Position numbers and translations under genes: made by a program. This document shows positions 1 to 9,971 of a DNA stretch of 64,000 nucleotides, piece by piece (position 1 is the first letter of the stretch; every line of letters begins with the position of its first letter). Source of the DNA: JBMDXB01 sp048594885 (lineage in GTDB: Bacteria; Acidobacteriota; Vicinamibacteria; Vicinamibacterales; 2-12-FULL-66-21). The notes under the pieces are model-generated. The model was not told where the DNA came from and made no database searches. It saw nothing but the letters and a program-made list of their open reading frames with translations. The stretch covers positions 4,448-68,447 of the forward strand of contig JBMDXB010000037.1 of the NCBI GenBank assembly GCA_048594885.1, given 5' to 3'.

Positions 1-906
1 GGCGTTGATGTCGGCGGTACGAAGATCGAGATCGTCGCGCTCGACGAGAGCGGCGTGGAGCATTTCCGGCGTCGAGTGGCGACCCCTCGAGGCGACTACG
101 CCGCAACCGTGCAGGCGATCGCCGATCTCGTGCGTGGAGCAGAGGGCGTCGTTGGTTCCGCAACGGTCGGCGTCGGCATCCCCGGTGCGATCTCCCCGGC
201 GACGGGACTCGTGAAGAACGCCAATTCCACATGGCTGATCGGGCAACGCCTTCAGGAAGACCTCGATCGTGTGCTCGCACGGCACGTGCGCATCGCCAAC
301 GACGCCAATTGCTTCGCGCTGTCCGAAGCCGTTGACGGCGCCGGAGCCGGCGCCGACGTGGTCTTCGCCGTGATCGTCGGGACGGGCACCGGAGGCGGCA
401 TTGCGATCAGGCAGAGCGTTGTCGTCGGCGTGAATGCGATCGCGGGGGAGTGGGGTCACAATCCGATGCCGTGGCCTGAGCCGGACGAGTGGCCGGGCCG
501 CCGCTGCTACTGCGGCCTCACCGGTTGCATCGAGACGTATCTCTCAGGACCGGGGCTGGCGCGCGGCTACGAGGAACTGACGGGCGAGCGTATCGACGCG
601 AGCACTGTCGCGACACGAGCGGAAGCAGGAGACGGCGCGGCGGTGACGACGCTCGAGCGTTACGAAGCGCGCATGGCGCGTGCGCTGGCGTCGATCATCA
701 ACGTGCTCGACCCGGACGTCATCGTGCTGGGCGGAGGCGTGTCGAACATCGCGCGGCTCTACGACAATGTCCCGAGACTGTGGCCGGCGCACGTGTTTTC
801 CGATGCGGTGGCAACGGTCCTGCGCCGCGCGGTGCACGGCGACGCGAGCGGCGTGAGAGGAGCGGCGTGGCTTACGCCAGCGCCTGATCCAGTCGATCGG
901 CGGTGA
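1..906 (+). CDS. ROK-family sugar kinase, 5' end outside window
   Basis: The reading frame is open from base 1, so the true start lies upstream. The visible part begins with the ATP-phosphate loop GVDVGGTK typical of ROK kinases. A substrate-pocket NDANCFALSEA (catalytic Asp) follows, then EWGHNP and the zinc motif CYCGLTGCIE (CxCGxxGCxE). A DPDVIVLGGGVSN adenosine-binding segment lies near the end. The EWGHNP-to-zinc-motif spacing resembles fructokinase/Mak-type members, so cytoplasmic phosphorylation of fructose or another hexose is likely. The substrate cannot be fixed from sequence. The 3' end overlaps the convergent ytxJ-like gene by 35 nt. Confidence 0.9.
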   Translation, partial: GVDVGGTKIEIVALDESGVEHFRRRVATPRGDYAATVQAIADLVRGAEGVVGSATVGVGIPGAISPATGLVKNANSTWLIGQRLQEDLDRVLARHVRIANDANCFALSEAVDGAGAGADVVFAVIVGTGTGGGIAIRQSVVVGVNAIAGEWGHNPMPWPEPDEWPGRRCYCGLTGCIETYLSGPGLARGYEELTGERIDASTVATRAEAGDGAAVTTLERYEARMARALASIINVLDPDVIVLGGGVSNIARLYDNVPRLWPAHVFSDAVATVLRRAVHGDASGVRGAAWLTPAPDPVDRR

Positions 907-1210
907 TGCGGAAGTGCGAGGCGTTCCAGATGACCCGGCCGTCCTTCACGAGGATGGCCTGCGGCGTTTCGTGACGAACCCCGAGCAGGGTCGCGGCTTC
1001 ATCCGACAGATTCCGATGACTCTGAACCGTGATCACCTTGTAGGATGCGGCGGCTCGCGCGCGGGCGACGTGCGTCTGCAGCTCGTCCAGCGCCTCGTGG
1101 CTCACCCCGCAGGTGCGGCTGTGCTTGAACAGGAGGACAGGACAATCGCATGACTCGGCAATAGCGGCCTGCAACTCCGACAGGTCGGAGAGATGCGTCA
1201 GTGTGCTCAT
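872..1210 (-). CDS. ytxJ: YtxJ-type monothiol bacilliredoxin-like protein (DUF2847)
   Basis: A 112-aa thioredoxin-fold protein. The active-site segment is FKHSRTCGVS with a single Cys at residue 34, matching the TCxxS site of YtxJ/bacilliredoxin C. The C-terminal part has the cis-Pro region (RHETPQAILVKDGRVIW) expected of a thioredoxin fold. Known YtxJ proteins reduce bacillithiolated proteins in the cytoplasm. That this organism makes bacillithiol is inference. ATG at 1210 was chosen because the family N-terminus begins there; upstream in-frame codons are arginine-rich noise. It is probably co-transcribed with the small gene ending at 1263 (52-nt gap). Confidence 0.85.
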   Translation of the reverse strand: MSTLTHLSDLSELQAAIAESCDCPVLLFKHSRTCGVSHEALDELQTHVARARAAASYKVITVQSHRNLSDEAATLLGVRHETPQAILVKDGRVIWNASHFRITADRLDQALA

Positions 1211-1262
1211 TCGGGAACGATCAATTGTATCGCCTGAGCCCGACGAGGCAAGCGGGTCCGCG

Positions 1263-1550
1263 TCAGTGTGGCGCCTGATGAGACCGCGTGTGGAAGCCCG
1301 CGGCCTCGAGCTCGCGCCGGATGTCCGCGAAGGCCGCGCGCGCCTCCGCCGGCGCCTGCAGCAGGCCGAGCTGGCGATCGACGTTGTACATGCGGAAGCG
1401 AATCGCCTCCAGGTGAAAGGCCTTGATCGCCGTCGCCAGCGACTGGCCTTCGGCGACGAGCGCATCCCGCGCCGGACTGGCGGGCAGCGTCTTCAGGTGC
1501 GAGAGCAGCGTTTCGAGATATCCCAGAGCAAGCTGGCGATGATCATCCAT
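1263..1550 (-). CDS. Small helical hypothetical protein
   Basis: A 95-aa, largely alpha-helical soluble protein (HLKTLPASPARDALVAEG, FHLEAIRFRMYNVDRQ) without a signal peptide or recognised domain. It lies just upstream of the ytxJ-like gene on the same strand and is divergent from the chlorite-dismutase-family gene at 1600. The amphipathic heptad-like pattern and gene spacing support a real gene. I do not recognise the family. A role with the thiol protein would be only a positional guess. Confidence 0.6.
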   Translation of the reverse strand: MDDHRQLALGYLETLLSHLKTLPASPARDALVAEGQSLATAIKAFHLEAIRFRMYNVDRQLGLLQAPAEARAAFADIRRELEAAGFHTRSHQAPH

Positions 1551-1599
1551 GCGGATTTCGAATCTACCCAGCGATGCCGTTTTCCGTCAAGATAGCCCG

Positions 1600-2346
1600 A
1601 TGGTCGAGAAGAAAACAGGACGCGCGAGGCTCGAGCCGCCCGACATCGCCGAGAAGGGTGGGCAGAAAGACGGCCAGCCGCAGCGGTCGGACGAGCGACT
1701 CTTCATGCAGCTCATGGCGTTCGGCGGCTGCACCTCGCCGCTCGCGGTAGCGAACCAGTTGTCGCGCGCCGGCATCGACGGCGTCCTCTACGAGGACCTG
1801 AGCGATCCACGTGGGATCGCCATCCTGACGCTGCACCGCGATCCCAACTTCTTCATCGACACCATTCGGCCGCTGCTGAACCGCGGCACGATCGGTGAGC
1901 TGCGGCGGAAACCGGAGCTGACGCTGTTCGGCCGCACCTATTCGCTGGGGTACGAGCCGGACCTGCAGGAGGTGCTCTTCGACCGGCCGCGCCGGACGGC
2001 GCTGAACCCGGAGTGGCGGTGGGCGGTGTGGTATCCGCTGCGCCGCAACGGCGCCTTTGCGCGGCTGCCGCTCGAGAAACAACGTGTCATCCTCGCCGAG
2101 CACGGCGAGATCGGCGTGCGATTCGGCGCGGCGGACTACGCGCACGACGTTCGGCTCGCATGTCACGGCCTGGACCGCGACGACAACGACTTCGTCATCG
2201 GCCTGATCGGCAAGGAGCTCTACCCGCTCTCGGCCGTCATCCAGGCGATGCGCAGGACGCAGCAGACGGCGCTCTATCTCGACCGCCTCGGTCCGTTCTT
2301 CGTCGGCCGAGCGATGTGGCAGTCCCCGGTCAATGCTGAATGCTGA
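1600..2346 (+). CDS. Chlorite dismutase / HemQ-family haem protein
   Basis: About 248 aa from the ATG at 1600. The body has the ferredoxin-like repeats of this family: FMQLMAFGGC, a GIAILTLHRDPNFF strand-turn, and WAVWYPLRRNGAFARLP followed by a helix ending LAEHGEIG. His168 in that helix sits where the proximal haem ligand is found in Cld and HemQ. Members decompose chlorite, act as coproheme decarboxylase (HemQ), or are of unknown function; which applies here is open. An in-frame start at 1549 would add 17 residues unlike the family. The stop codon and last residues (VNAEC) lie inside a palindromic repeat, so the natural C-terminus may have been altered. Confidence 0.75.
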   Translation: MVEKKTGRARLEPPDIAEKGGQKDGQPQRSDERLFMQLMAFGGCTSPLAVANQLSRAGIDGVLYEDLSDPRGIAILTLHRDPNFFIDTIRPLLNRGTIGELRRKPELTLFGRTYSLGYEPDLQEVLFDRPRRTALNPEWRWAVWYPLRRNGAFARLPLEKQRVILAEHGEIGVRFGAADYAHDVRLACHGLDRDDNDFVIGLIGKELYPLSAVIQAMRRTQQTALYLDRLGPFFVGRAMWQSPVNAEC

Positions 2347-2429
2347 ATGCCGCATGCTGAAAATGTCAGAATGCCCGAATGGGTAAACGGCACGCCATTC
2401 AGCATTTGGCATTCAGCATTCAGCATTGA
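2330..2429. repeat. ATTCAGC-type inverted repeat between convergent genes
   Basis: Two perfectly complementary 22-nt arms, 2330-2351 and 2408-2429, are separated by 56 nt. Each arm is built of the tandem unit AATGCTG/CAGCATT. The loop carries further degenerate copies, for example CCATTCAGCATTT. The element sits exactly between the stop of the chlorite-dismutase-family gene, which falls inside the left arm, and the stop of ligD one base after the right arm. It could act as a two-way terminator. There is no U-tract, so this is an inference from position. Confidence 0.8.
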
Positions 2430-4319
2430 CTACAAGACGCGAATCGCCTTCGTCGCCGCAGCGGAGAGGCGTTGTTTCGACGTCCAGTAACCCTGCCAGG
2501 GGTCGCGCCGCAGGCGCGCGAGGCGCTTCTCGAGCGTCAAGACGGTCCATGCCTGCGGATCGAGAGCGGGCGTCACCTCGTCCCATCTGACCGGAACCGA
2601 GACCGGAGCGTTCGCGCGGGCTCGCGTCGAGAATGCGGCGATCGACGTGTTCGTGCGGTTGTTGCGCAGATAATCGATGAGGATCTTCCGCTCGCGTCCT
2701 GCTTTCGCGAATGCAGTCGTGTACAGCCCCGGGGCATGACGCGTCATCGCTTCCGCGACCGCGCGTGAGAACTCGAGGCACTGGCGCCAGTCCGCCTTCG
2801 GCGCCAGCGGAACGACGACGTGCAGCCCCTTGCCGCCGGTTGTCTTGGCGTAGCTCTGGAGATCGACGGCTTCGAGCAGCTTCCGCACCTGGCGCGCCGC
2901 CTGCACGACTTCGTTCCACGGGACGCGCGAACCGGGATCGATGTCGAGGACGATGCGGTCAGGGAGCTCGACTCGATCGATGTGCGAGTTCCACGTGTGA
3001 ATCTCGAGCACGCCCATCTGCACCAGCGAGACGATGGCGGCGATGTCGCCGGCGATCAGGTACTCGCCCAACTTGGTCTTCTCCTGGATGCGGACGCGCC
3101 GCAGTGCCGGCGGCGCCCACACCTTCGAGTGCTTCATGAAGAAGCAGTCTTTGGCGATCCCCTCGGGACAGCGCACGAGCGTCAGCGGCCGCCCTTCGAC
3201 GTGCGGGACGATCCAGTCCGCGATGCGTTCGTAGAACCGCGCGATGTCCTCCTTCGTGAGGCCCGCGTCGGGGTAGAGGACGCGGTCGGGATTGCTCAGC
3301 TCGACACCGGCGACCTGGACGCGCGGTCGACGGCCCGAAACGGGCGGGACCGGAGCCGGGCGCTCCCGTGTCACCGTCTTCGGATCCTTGTCGGCGCGCA
3401 GTCCCTGAAACGACGGATGCCGAATCTTCCCGTCATCAGTCCACTCCGTGAAGACGACCTCGGCGACGAGCTGCGGCTTCGTCCAGTGCGCATTCCGTCC
3501 CAGCCAGCCGGGCGGGGGCGGCGTGAACGGACATTCCTTCTGTTCGATCGCTTCGAGCCTGCGGCGGAGATCGCGCGCCGATTGCGCGGTGAAGCCCGTG
3601 CCGACCTTGCCGCCGAAGACGAGCCGGCCGTTGTCGTAGTGGCCGATGACAAGCGATCCGATGCCTTCGCGCGTCCCTTCGGGATCGGTGAAGCCGCCGA
3701 TGACGAACTCCTGGCGGAGTACGCACTTGGTCTTGACCCAGGTGTCACCGCGGCCGGATTTGTACGGCGAATCGCGGCGCTTGGAGATGATGCCTTCGAG
3801 TCCAAGGCGGCAGGCCTGCTCGAACATCTCGTGCCCGCGGCCGACGACGTGTTCGGAGTAGCGGAGGCGAGTGCGTGCGCGCGGCTTGCCAAGCAGGCGG
3901 AGCAGCGCCTCTTTCCGTTCTTCGAGTGGCTGCTTCGTGAGGCGCTCGCCGTCGAGCATCAGCAGGTCGAAGGCGAAATAGACGAGCGCGGCGCGCGATC
4001 CGCCGCTGAAGACGTTCTGGAGCGCCTGAAAGCTGGTACGGCCGTCGGGCAGGAGCATCGCCACTTCACCGTCGAGCAGCGCGCGGTCAACGCGCAACTC
4101 GGACGCGGCCCTGGCTACTTCGGGGAATTCAGGGGTCCAGTCCTTTCCATTGCGGCTGATGAGCGTGACGCTGCCGCGATCGATGAAGCAGCCGATCCGG
4201 TATCCGTCGTACTTCATCTCGTGAAGCCACGCGTCACCTTCGGGCGGAGCCTTGACGAGCCGTGCGAGCTGGGGCTGGTACGCGGCGACTGCGGTCGAGC
4301 GAGCGGCTGCGCGCGCCAT
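2430..4319 (-). CDS. ligD: DNA ligase D (ligase + polymerase domains, no phosphoesterase)
   Basis: 629 aa. Residues 1-315 form an ATP-dependent DNA ligase domain with the nucleotidyl-lysine motif KYDGYR (Lys36), DGE (84-86) and EGIISKRRDSPY. Residues 335-629 form the archaeo-eukaryotic-primase-type polymerase domain (LSNPDRVLYPDAGLTKED, IVLDIDPG with Asp459/Asp461). LigD repairs double-strand breaks by bacterial non-homologous end joining together with Ku. The N-terminal phosphoesterase module found in many LigD proteins is absent, and the order is ligase-polymerase. No ku gene is present in the window. The gene is convergent with the chlorite-dismutase-family gene across a palindrome. Confidence 0.95.
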   Translation of the reverse strand: MARAAARSTAVAAYQPQLARLVKAPPEGDAWLHEMKYDGYRIGCFIDRGSVTLISRNGKDWTPEFPEVARAASELRVDRALLDGEVAMLLPDGRTSFQALQNVFSGGSRAALVYFAFDLLMLDGERLTKQPLEERKEALLRLLGKPRARTRLRYSEHVVGRGHEMFEQACRLGLEGIISKRRDSPYKSGRGDTWVKTKCVLRQEFVIGGFTDPEGTREGIGSLVIGHYDNGRLVFGGKVGTGFTAQSARDLRRRLEAIEQKECPFTPPPPGWLGRNAHWTKPQLVAEVVFTEWTDDGKIRHPSFQGLRADKDPKTVTRERPAPVPPVSGRRPRVQVAGVELSNPDRVLYPDAGLTKEDIARFYERIADWIVPHVEGRPLTLVRCPEGIAKDCFFMKHSKVWAPPALRRVRIQEKTKLGEYLIAGDIAAIVSLVQMGVLEIHTWNSHIDRVELPDRIVLDIDPGSRVPWNEVVQAARQVRKLLEAVDLQSYAKTTGGKGLHVVVPLAPKADWRQCLEFSRAVAEAMTRHAPGLYTTAFAKAGRERKILIDYLRNNRTNTSIAAFSTRARANAPVSVPVRWDEVTPALDPQAWTVLTLEKRLARLRRDPWQGYWTSKQRLSAAATKAIRVL

Positions 4320-4416
4320 TCGTTCGATTCTATAGAGGTTGTGCGTGCATCAAGGCTGAGCCGGCGCGCGACGGCGCTGGCCTGTATCGTGCAGACGCTC
4401 AACGGTGGGGGAGAAC

Positions 4417-4866
4417 ATGAGCACAGCAATGTCCATCAGGGTTCTCGTATTGGTTTCAGCAGTCGCCGTTGCGTCCGTCGGATGCCGGCGCGAACAGCCC
4501 GCGCCCGTGGCCGAGACACAGGCGCAATCACCGGCCATCGCGACGAATTCGCCGGCGCTGCTCAGCGGATGCCTGCGCGCCGGTGAGGCCGCGAACACTT
4601 TCGTGCTGATGACGTCCGGCCCGGACGCCGCGACCTACCAGCTCGTCCCCGACGAACACATCGACTTGCGCGAGCACGTCGGCCGCCGCGTCGAGCTGGA
4701 CGGCGTGATTCGCCAGCAGCAGACAGCGCAGTCGCGCGCCACCGCTCCGGCGGACAACGAGGCGGTCGGCACCTCCGGGCAGCCGACAGTGTCAACACGC
4801 ACGGAGGTCGACGTCAGGCAGTTCGAAGTGAGCACGGTCAAGTCTGTGGGGAGCGAGTGTAAGTAG
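4417..4866 (+). CDS. Small secreted lipoprotein of unknown function
   Basis: 149 aa. The N-terminus is a lipoprotein signal peptide ending VASVGC, so a lipid-anchored periplasmic protein is expected. A low-complexity linker (QPAPVAETQAQSPA) follows, then a compact domain with SGCLRAG, FVLMTSG, YQLVPDEHIDLREHVGRRVELDGVI, which resembles small OB-like domains. The start is set by a strong ribosome-binding site, GGGGGAG at 4406-4412, placed 4 nt before ATG 4417; the in-frame GTG at 4405 overlaps that site. It lies upstream of a nucleotidyltransferase-fold gene on the same strand. Function unknown. Confidence 0.75.
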   Translation: MSTAMSIRVLVLVSAVAVASVGCRREQPAPVAETQAQSPAIATNSPALLSGCLRAGEAANTFVLMTSGPDAATYQLVPDEHIDLREHVGRRVELDGVIRQQQTAQSRATAPADNEAVGTSGQPTVSTRTEVDVRQFEVSTVKSVGSECK

Positions 4867-4887
4867 GCGCCGGACCAGCAGAGGCCC

Positions 4888-5808
4888 GTGAACGAGGCTG
4901 TCTTGCCGAACCTCAAAGGGCGGCGCCTGCCGCGACTCACACCCGAGGAACGAAAGTCGCTGACACACGGCGACTTCTGGATCCCGGATAGCGAGCGTGC
5001 CGTCTACAGGCGCGCGCTGGAAGCGCTGAACGCGGCAGGCATCCCGTTCGTCATCGCCGGCGCCTACGCGATCTACGAGCACACCGGCATCTACCGCAAG
5101 ACGAAAGATCTCGATCTGTTCTTCGAGCCGCGCGTCGTGCTCGACGCCGCGGCCGCGCTGCGCGCCGCCGGCTTCGTGACGCGGCTCGAGGACGCGCACT
5201 GGCTGGCGAAGGCCACCTCGGGCGATATCTTCGTCGACTTGATCTACGGCATGGGCAACGGCATCGCGTTCATCGACGAGGACTGGATTCGCCACAGCCG
5301 TCCGGGGATTCTCGCCGCGACGCCGGTCAGCATCGCGCCGCCCGAAGAGCTGATCTGGCATCGCCTCTTCATCAGCGAGCGCCACCGCCACGACATGTCG
5401 GACATCGTCCACCTGATCCTGTGTCTCGGCGACACGATCGACTGGGAACGGCTCGTCGCCCGCGTCGGCGAGCACTGGCCGCTGCTGCTCTCGCAGGTTC
5501 TGATGTTCTCGTTCGTCTACCCGGGATACCGCTCGAACATCCCGCGGTGGGTGCCCGAGCGGCTGCTGCATCTCGCGCAGGAGCAGATCGGCCGCGACGA
5601 GCCCGATCTGGACATTACCCGCGGGCCGCTCATCTCGCGATTCAGCTTCATGATCGACGTCCGGGAGTGGGGGTTCCTCGACCCTCGCTCCGACCTGGTG
5701 CGCGAGGCCCGCAACCATCCGACGGTGCGGGCCATCATGGAAGCCGACGTCTGGGACGAGCGGGGGGAGGACCGCCCCGAGCCCCGCGAAGAGGCCGTCG
5801 TCGAATAA
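4888..5808 (+). CDS. Nucleotidyltransferase-fold protein
   Basis: 306 aa, GTG start preceded by GCAGAGG. The N-terminal third has a minimal nucleotidyltransferase signature: FVIAGAYAIYEHTG, then TKDLDLFFEP with the paired acidic residues (DLD) in place of the Gly-Ser...DxD arrangement. PPEELIWHRLFISERHRHDMSDI in the middle resembles AbiEii/MNT-type proteins. Such domains may transfer nucleotides to proteins or RNA, or serve in toxin-antitoxin pairs. No partner toxin or HEPN gene is adjacent, and the 22-nt gap to the upstream lipoprotein gene suggests co-transcription. Substrate unknown. Confidence 0.65.
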   Translation: MNEAVLPNLKGRRLPRLTPEERKSLTHGDFWIPDSERAVYRRALEALNAAGIPFVIAGAYAIYEHTGIYRKTKDLDLFFEPRVVLDAAAALRAAGFVTRLEDAHWLAKATSGDIFVDLIYGMGNGIAFIDEDWIRHSRPGILAATPVSIAPPEELIWHRLFISERHRHDMSDIVHLILCLGDTIDWERLVARVGEHWPLLLSQVLMFSFVYPGYRSNIPRWVPERLLHLAQEQIGRDEPDLDITRGPLISRFSFMIDVREWGFLDPRSDLVREARNHPTVRAIMEADVWDERGEDRPEPREEAVVE

Positions 5809-5817
5809 CCCCCGCCG

Positions 5818-5887
5818 GCAGGCCGCTGCCGCGGCAACGTTGGCCCTTGGCCGTTGGCCCCGTGGTCCTTGACGGCGTCAGCTCTCC
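5818..5887 (+). repeat. Composite intergenic repeat, copy 1
   Basis: Begins GCAGGCCGCTGCCGCGGC, continues with a TTGGCCCTTGGCCGTTGGCC tract and ends with CCTTGACGGCGTCAGCTCT (5867-5885). The same order of blocks recurs at 6389-6476 (+) and 14853-14932 (-). This copy lies upstream of the tetrahaem cytochrome gene. The core contains TGAC-N3-GTCA, a short dyad. Confidence 0.65.
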
Positions 5888-5960
5888 TGAGAGGTACGCG
5901 AATTGATCTGCCGGGATTCAAACACCGGAATCTGCCGGTTTTCCACCGATCAGGAGAGCC

Positions 5961-6389
5961 ATGCTTCGATCAATTCCTCCTCGTGTTTTCATCATCGCGC
6001 TGTCGGCCGCCCTGGCGGTCGCCATCGGCGCCCCGCGTGTCGCGGGTCAGGCCCCGAAGGAACCGGGCACCGTCATCCTGAAAGGCGCGCCGCTCGGCGG
6101 CGTCAAGTTCGATCACAAAACGCACTCGGAGCGGGCGAACAAGAAGTGCGAGACGTGCCACCATGCCTCCAAGCCGGAGAAGCCGTCCAAGGCCGCCCAG
6201 GAGAAGTGCACCAACTGCCACACCAAGGCGGTGGCCGCGCCGATGAAGACGACCACCCGGGGCGCGTTCCACGATCCGCTGGCCAAGTCCGGGACCTGCA
6301 TCGACTGCCACGCCAAGTCGGTGGCCGCCGGCAAGAAGGTGCCGACGCCCGGCAAGTGCCCGGAGTGTCACAAGAAAGAGAACGTCTAG
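5961..6389 (+). CDS. Tetrahaem cytochrome c3/c7-like protein
   Basis: 142 aa with a Sec signal peptide (FIIALSAALAVAIGAPRVAG). Four haem c attachment motifs follow: CETCH, CTNCH, CIDCH and CPECH. Extra histidines (FDHKTH, GAFHDP) fit bis-His coordination as in class III cytochromes. The protein should sit in the periplasm and move electrons at low potential between dehydrogenases or quinone complexes and terminal reductases. A short YfhL-type ferredoxin follows 215 nt downstream. It might serve the respiratory module at 46.7-54 kb, but that is inference. An AGGAGAG ribosome-binding site precedes ATG 5961. Confidence 0.85.
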   Translation: MLRSIPPRVFIIALSAALAVAIGAPRVAGQAPKEPGTVILKGAPLGGVKFDHKTHSERANKKCETCHHASKPEKPSKAAQEKCTNCHTKAVAAPMKTTTRGAFHDPLAKSGTCIDCHAKSVAAGKKVPTPGKCPECHKKENV

Positions 6390-6476
6390 CAGGCCGCTGA
6401 AACACGGCGGCCTGCAAGGACCAAGGGCCAAAGGACCAAAGGCTTGGTTGCTTGGCCTTTGACTGCGTCAGTTCCT
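6389..6476 (+). repeat. Composite intergenic repeat, copy 2
   Basis: Starts with a palindrome (6389-6415, GCAGGCCG...CGGCCTGC), then a purine-rich AAGGACCAAGGGCCAAAGG tract, and ends with TTTGACTGCGTCAGTTCCT (6458-6476). A small hairpin CTGCCGGTTTTCCGGCAG follows at 6482-6499. It closely matches the reverse complement of 14853-14932, block by block. It lies between the cytochrome stop and the ferredoxin gene. Confidence 0.75.
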
Positions 6477-6604
6477 TGAGGCTGCCGGTTTTCCGGCAGA
6501 AATCCGGGAATCGGCGTCGGACGTGGGCACTCGACGGGGGGACCGCTGCTTGCATTCGTCCGGGCTGCGGTTCCCGTCATCTTGATTAGAGAGGTATCCA
6601 GTCC

Positions 6605-6853
6605 ATGTCGATGCTGATTGTGGAGGAGTGCATCAGTTGCGGCGCCTGCGAGCCGGAGTGTCCGAACACGGCCATCGCGGGTGGCGACTCCATCTTCGTG
6701 ATCAACCCGGATCTTTGCACCGAGTGCGTCGGCGCGTTCGATTCGCCGCAGTGCATCACGATCTGCCCGGTCGAGGGCTGCATCGTCACGGATCCTGCGC
6801 ACGCGGAGTCGCGCGAGGATCTCGTCGCGAAGTACGAGCGCCTGCACGGGTGA
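6605..6853 (+). CDS. YfhL-family 2[4Fe-4S] ferredoxin
   Basis: 82 aa. The first cluster motif is CISCGACEPECP; the second is CTECVG...CITICP with the eight-residue insertion typical of YfhL/Allochromatium-type ferredoxins. A short C-terminal helix (SREDLVAKYERLH) closes the fold, also typical. It is a soluble low-potential electron carrier. It may be transcribed on its own, since a composite repeat and 215 nt separate it from the cytochrome gene. Confidence 0.9.
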   Translation: MSMLIVEECISCGACEPECPNTAIAGGDSIFVINPDLCTECVGAFDSPQCITICPVEGCIVTDPAHAESREDLVAKYERLHG

Positions 6854-6877
6854 GCCCGCGCGCCGCGTGATCGGCCG

Positions 6878-6909
6878 ATCAGGGGCCGTCTCAACTCACG
6901 GCCCTTGAT
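6878..6909 (+). terminator. Possible hairpin terminator after ferredoxin gene
   Basis: Arms ATCAGGGGCCGT (6878-6889) and ACGGCCCTTGAT (6898-6909) pair over 12 bp with one G-U, around an 8-nt loop. Only a weak T/C-rich stretch follows, so factor-independent termination is uncertain. Confidence 0.4.
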
Positions 6910-6968
6910 GGTTCCTCCTTCTTCATCGGCCTGCCTTCCAGGACCGGCGCGGTTATCATGGAAGGCTT

Positions 6969-9677
<2,709 letters not shown>

Positions 9678-9707
9678 CGCGCGCGGGAGCGGCGGCGCGA
9701 CCGAACG

Positions 9708-9730
9708 TAGGGCGGGACTTCAGTCCCGTC
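9708..9730. repeat. GTAGGG-type palindrome
   Basis: GTAGGGCG followed by a stem with loop TTCA: arms 9711-9718 and 9723-9730, one G-T wobble. One of several palindromes here that share the GTAGGG lead and a TTCA or TT loop but differ in stem sequence (see 22037, 24572, 37479, 37518, 46688). Confidence 0.7.
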
Positions 9731-9766
9731 TTGCGTTCTCGTTCTGGCTCTGCGGCAAGGCGTGCC

Positions 9767-9877
9767 TCACGATCCGAATTGCCACACGACGATGACCGTT
9801 GCGATGCCGCCGACGACGAGTGCGAAGATGAGCGCAGCGAGGACCCAGAGGAACATCCGGCGAAGCTGAGGATCCAT
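9767..9877 (-). CDS. 36-aa single-span membrane peptide
   Basis: A short frame runs from ATG 9877 to TGA 9767. The product starts MDPQLRRMFLWVLAALI, continues through a strongly hydrophobic stretch (about residues 9-31) and ends VVWQFGS. The charged N-terminus and single transmembrane helix suggest an N-in small membrane protein. It lies downstream of the Yip1-family gene on the same strand, with a hairpin repeat between them. No homologue is claimed. Hydrophobicity and location are the only evidence, so it could be a chance frame. Confidence 0.45.
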   Translation of the reverse strand: MDPQLRRMFLWVLAALIFALVVGGIATVIVVWQFGS

Positions 9878-9892
9878 CGACGTTCGAGTGGT

Positions 9893-9943
9893 CCGAGTAG
9901 TCCGAGGGATCCGAGTAGGCCGAGCAGCCTTCGGACTACTCGG
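9893..9943. repeat. TCGGACTA-type hairpin
   Basis: Arms 9893-9908 (CCGAGTAGTCCGAGGG) and 9928-9943 (CCTTCGGACTACTCGG) pair over 15 of 16 positions. More degenerate copies of GGTCCGAGTAG / CTCGGACAACTCGGAC flank it. The same unit recurs at 13318-13350 after the Gfo/Idh gene. Confidence 0.65.
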
Positions 9944-9971
9944 ACAACTCGGACCCCTCGGCCTGCTCGAA

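Noticed and set aside
4888..5808. Nucleotidyltransferase-fold gene as part of a toxin-antitoxin or CBASS system
   Set aside because: No HEPN, AbiEi-type, SMODS or effector gene is adjacent; the SLATT-like gene is 7 kb away on the other strand.
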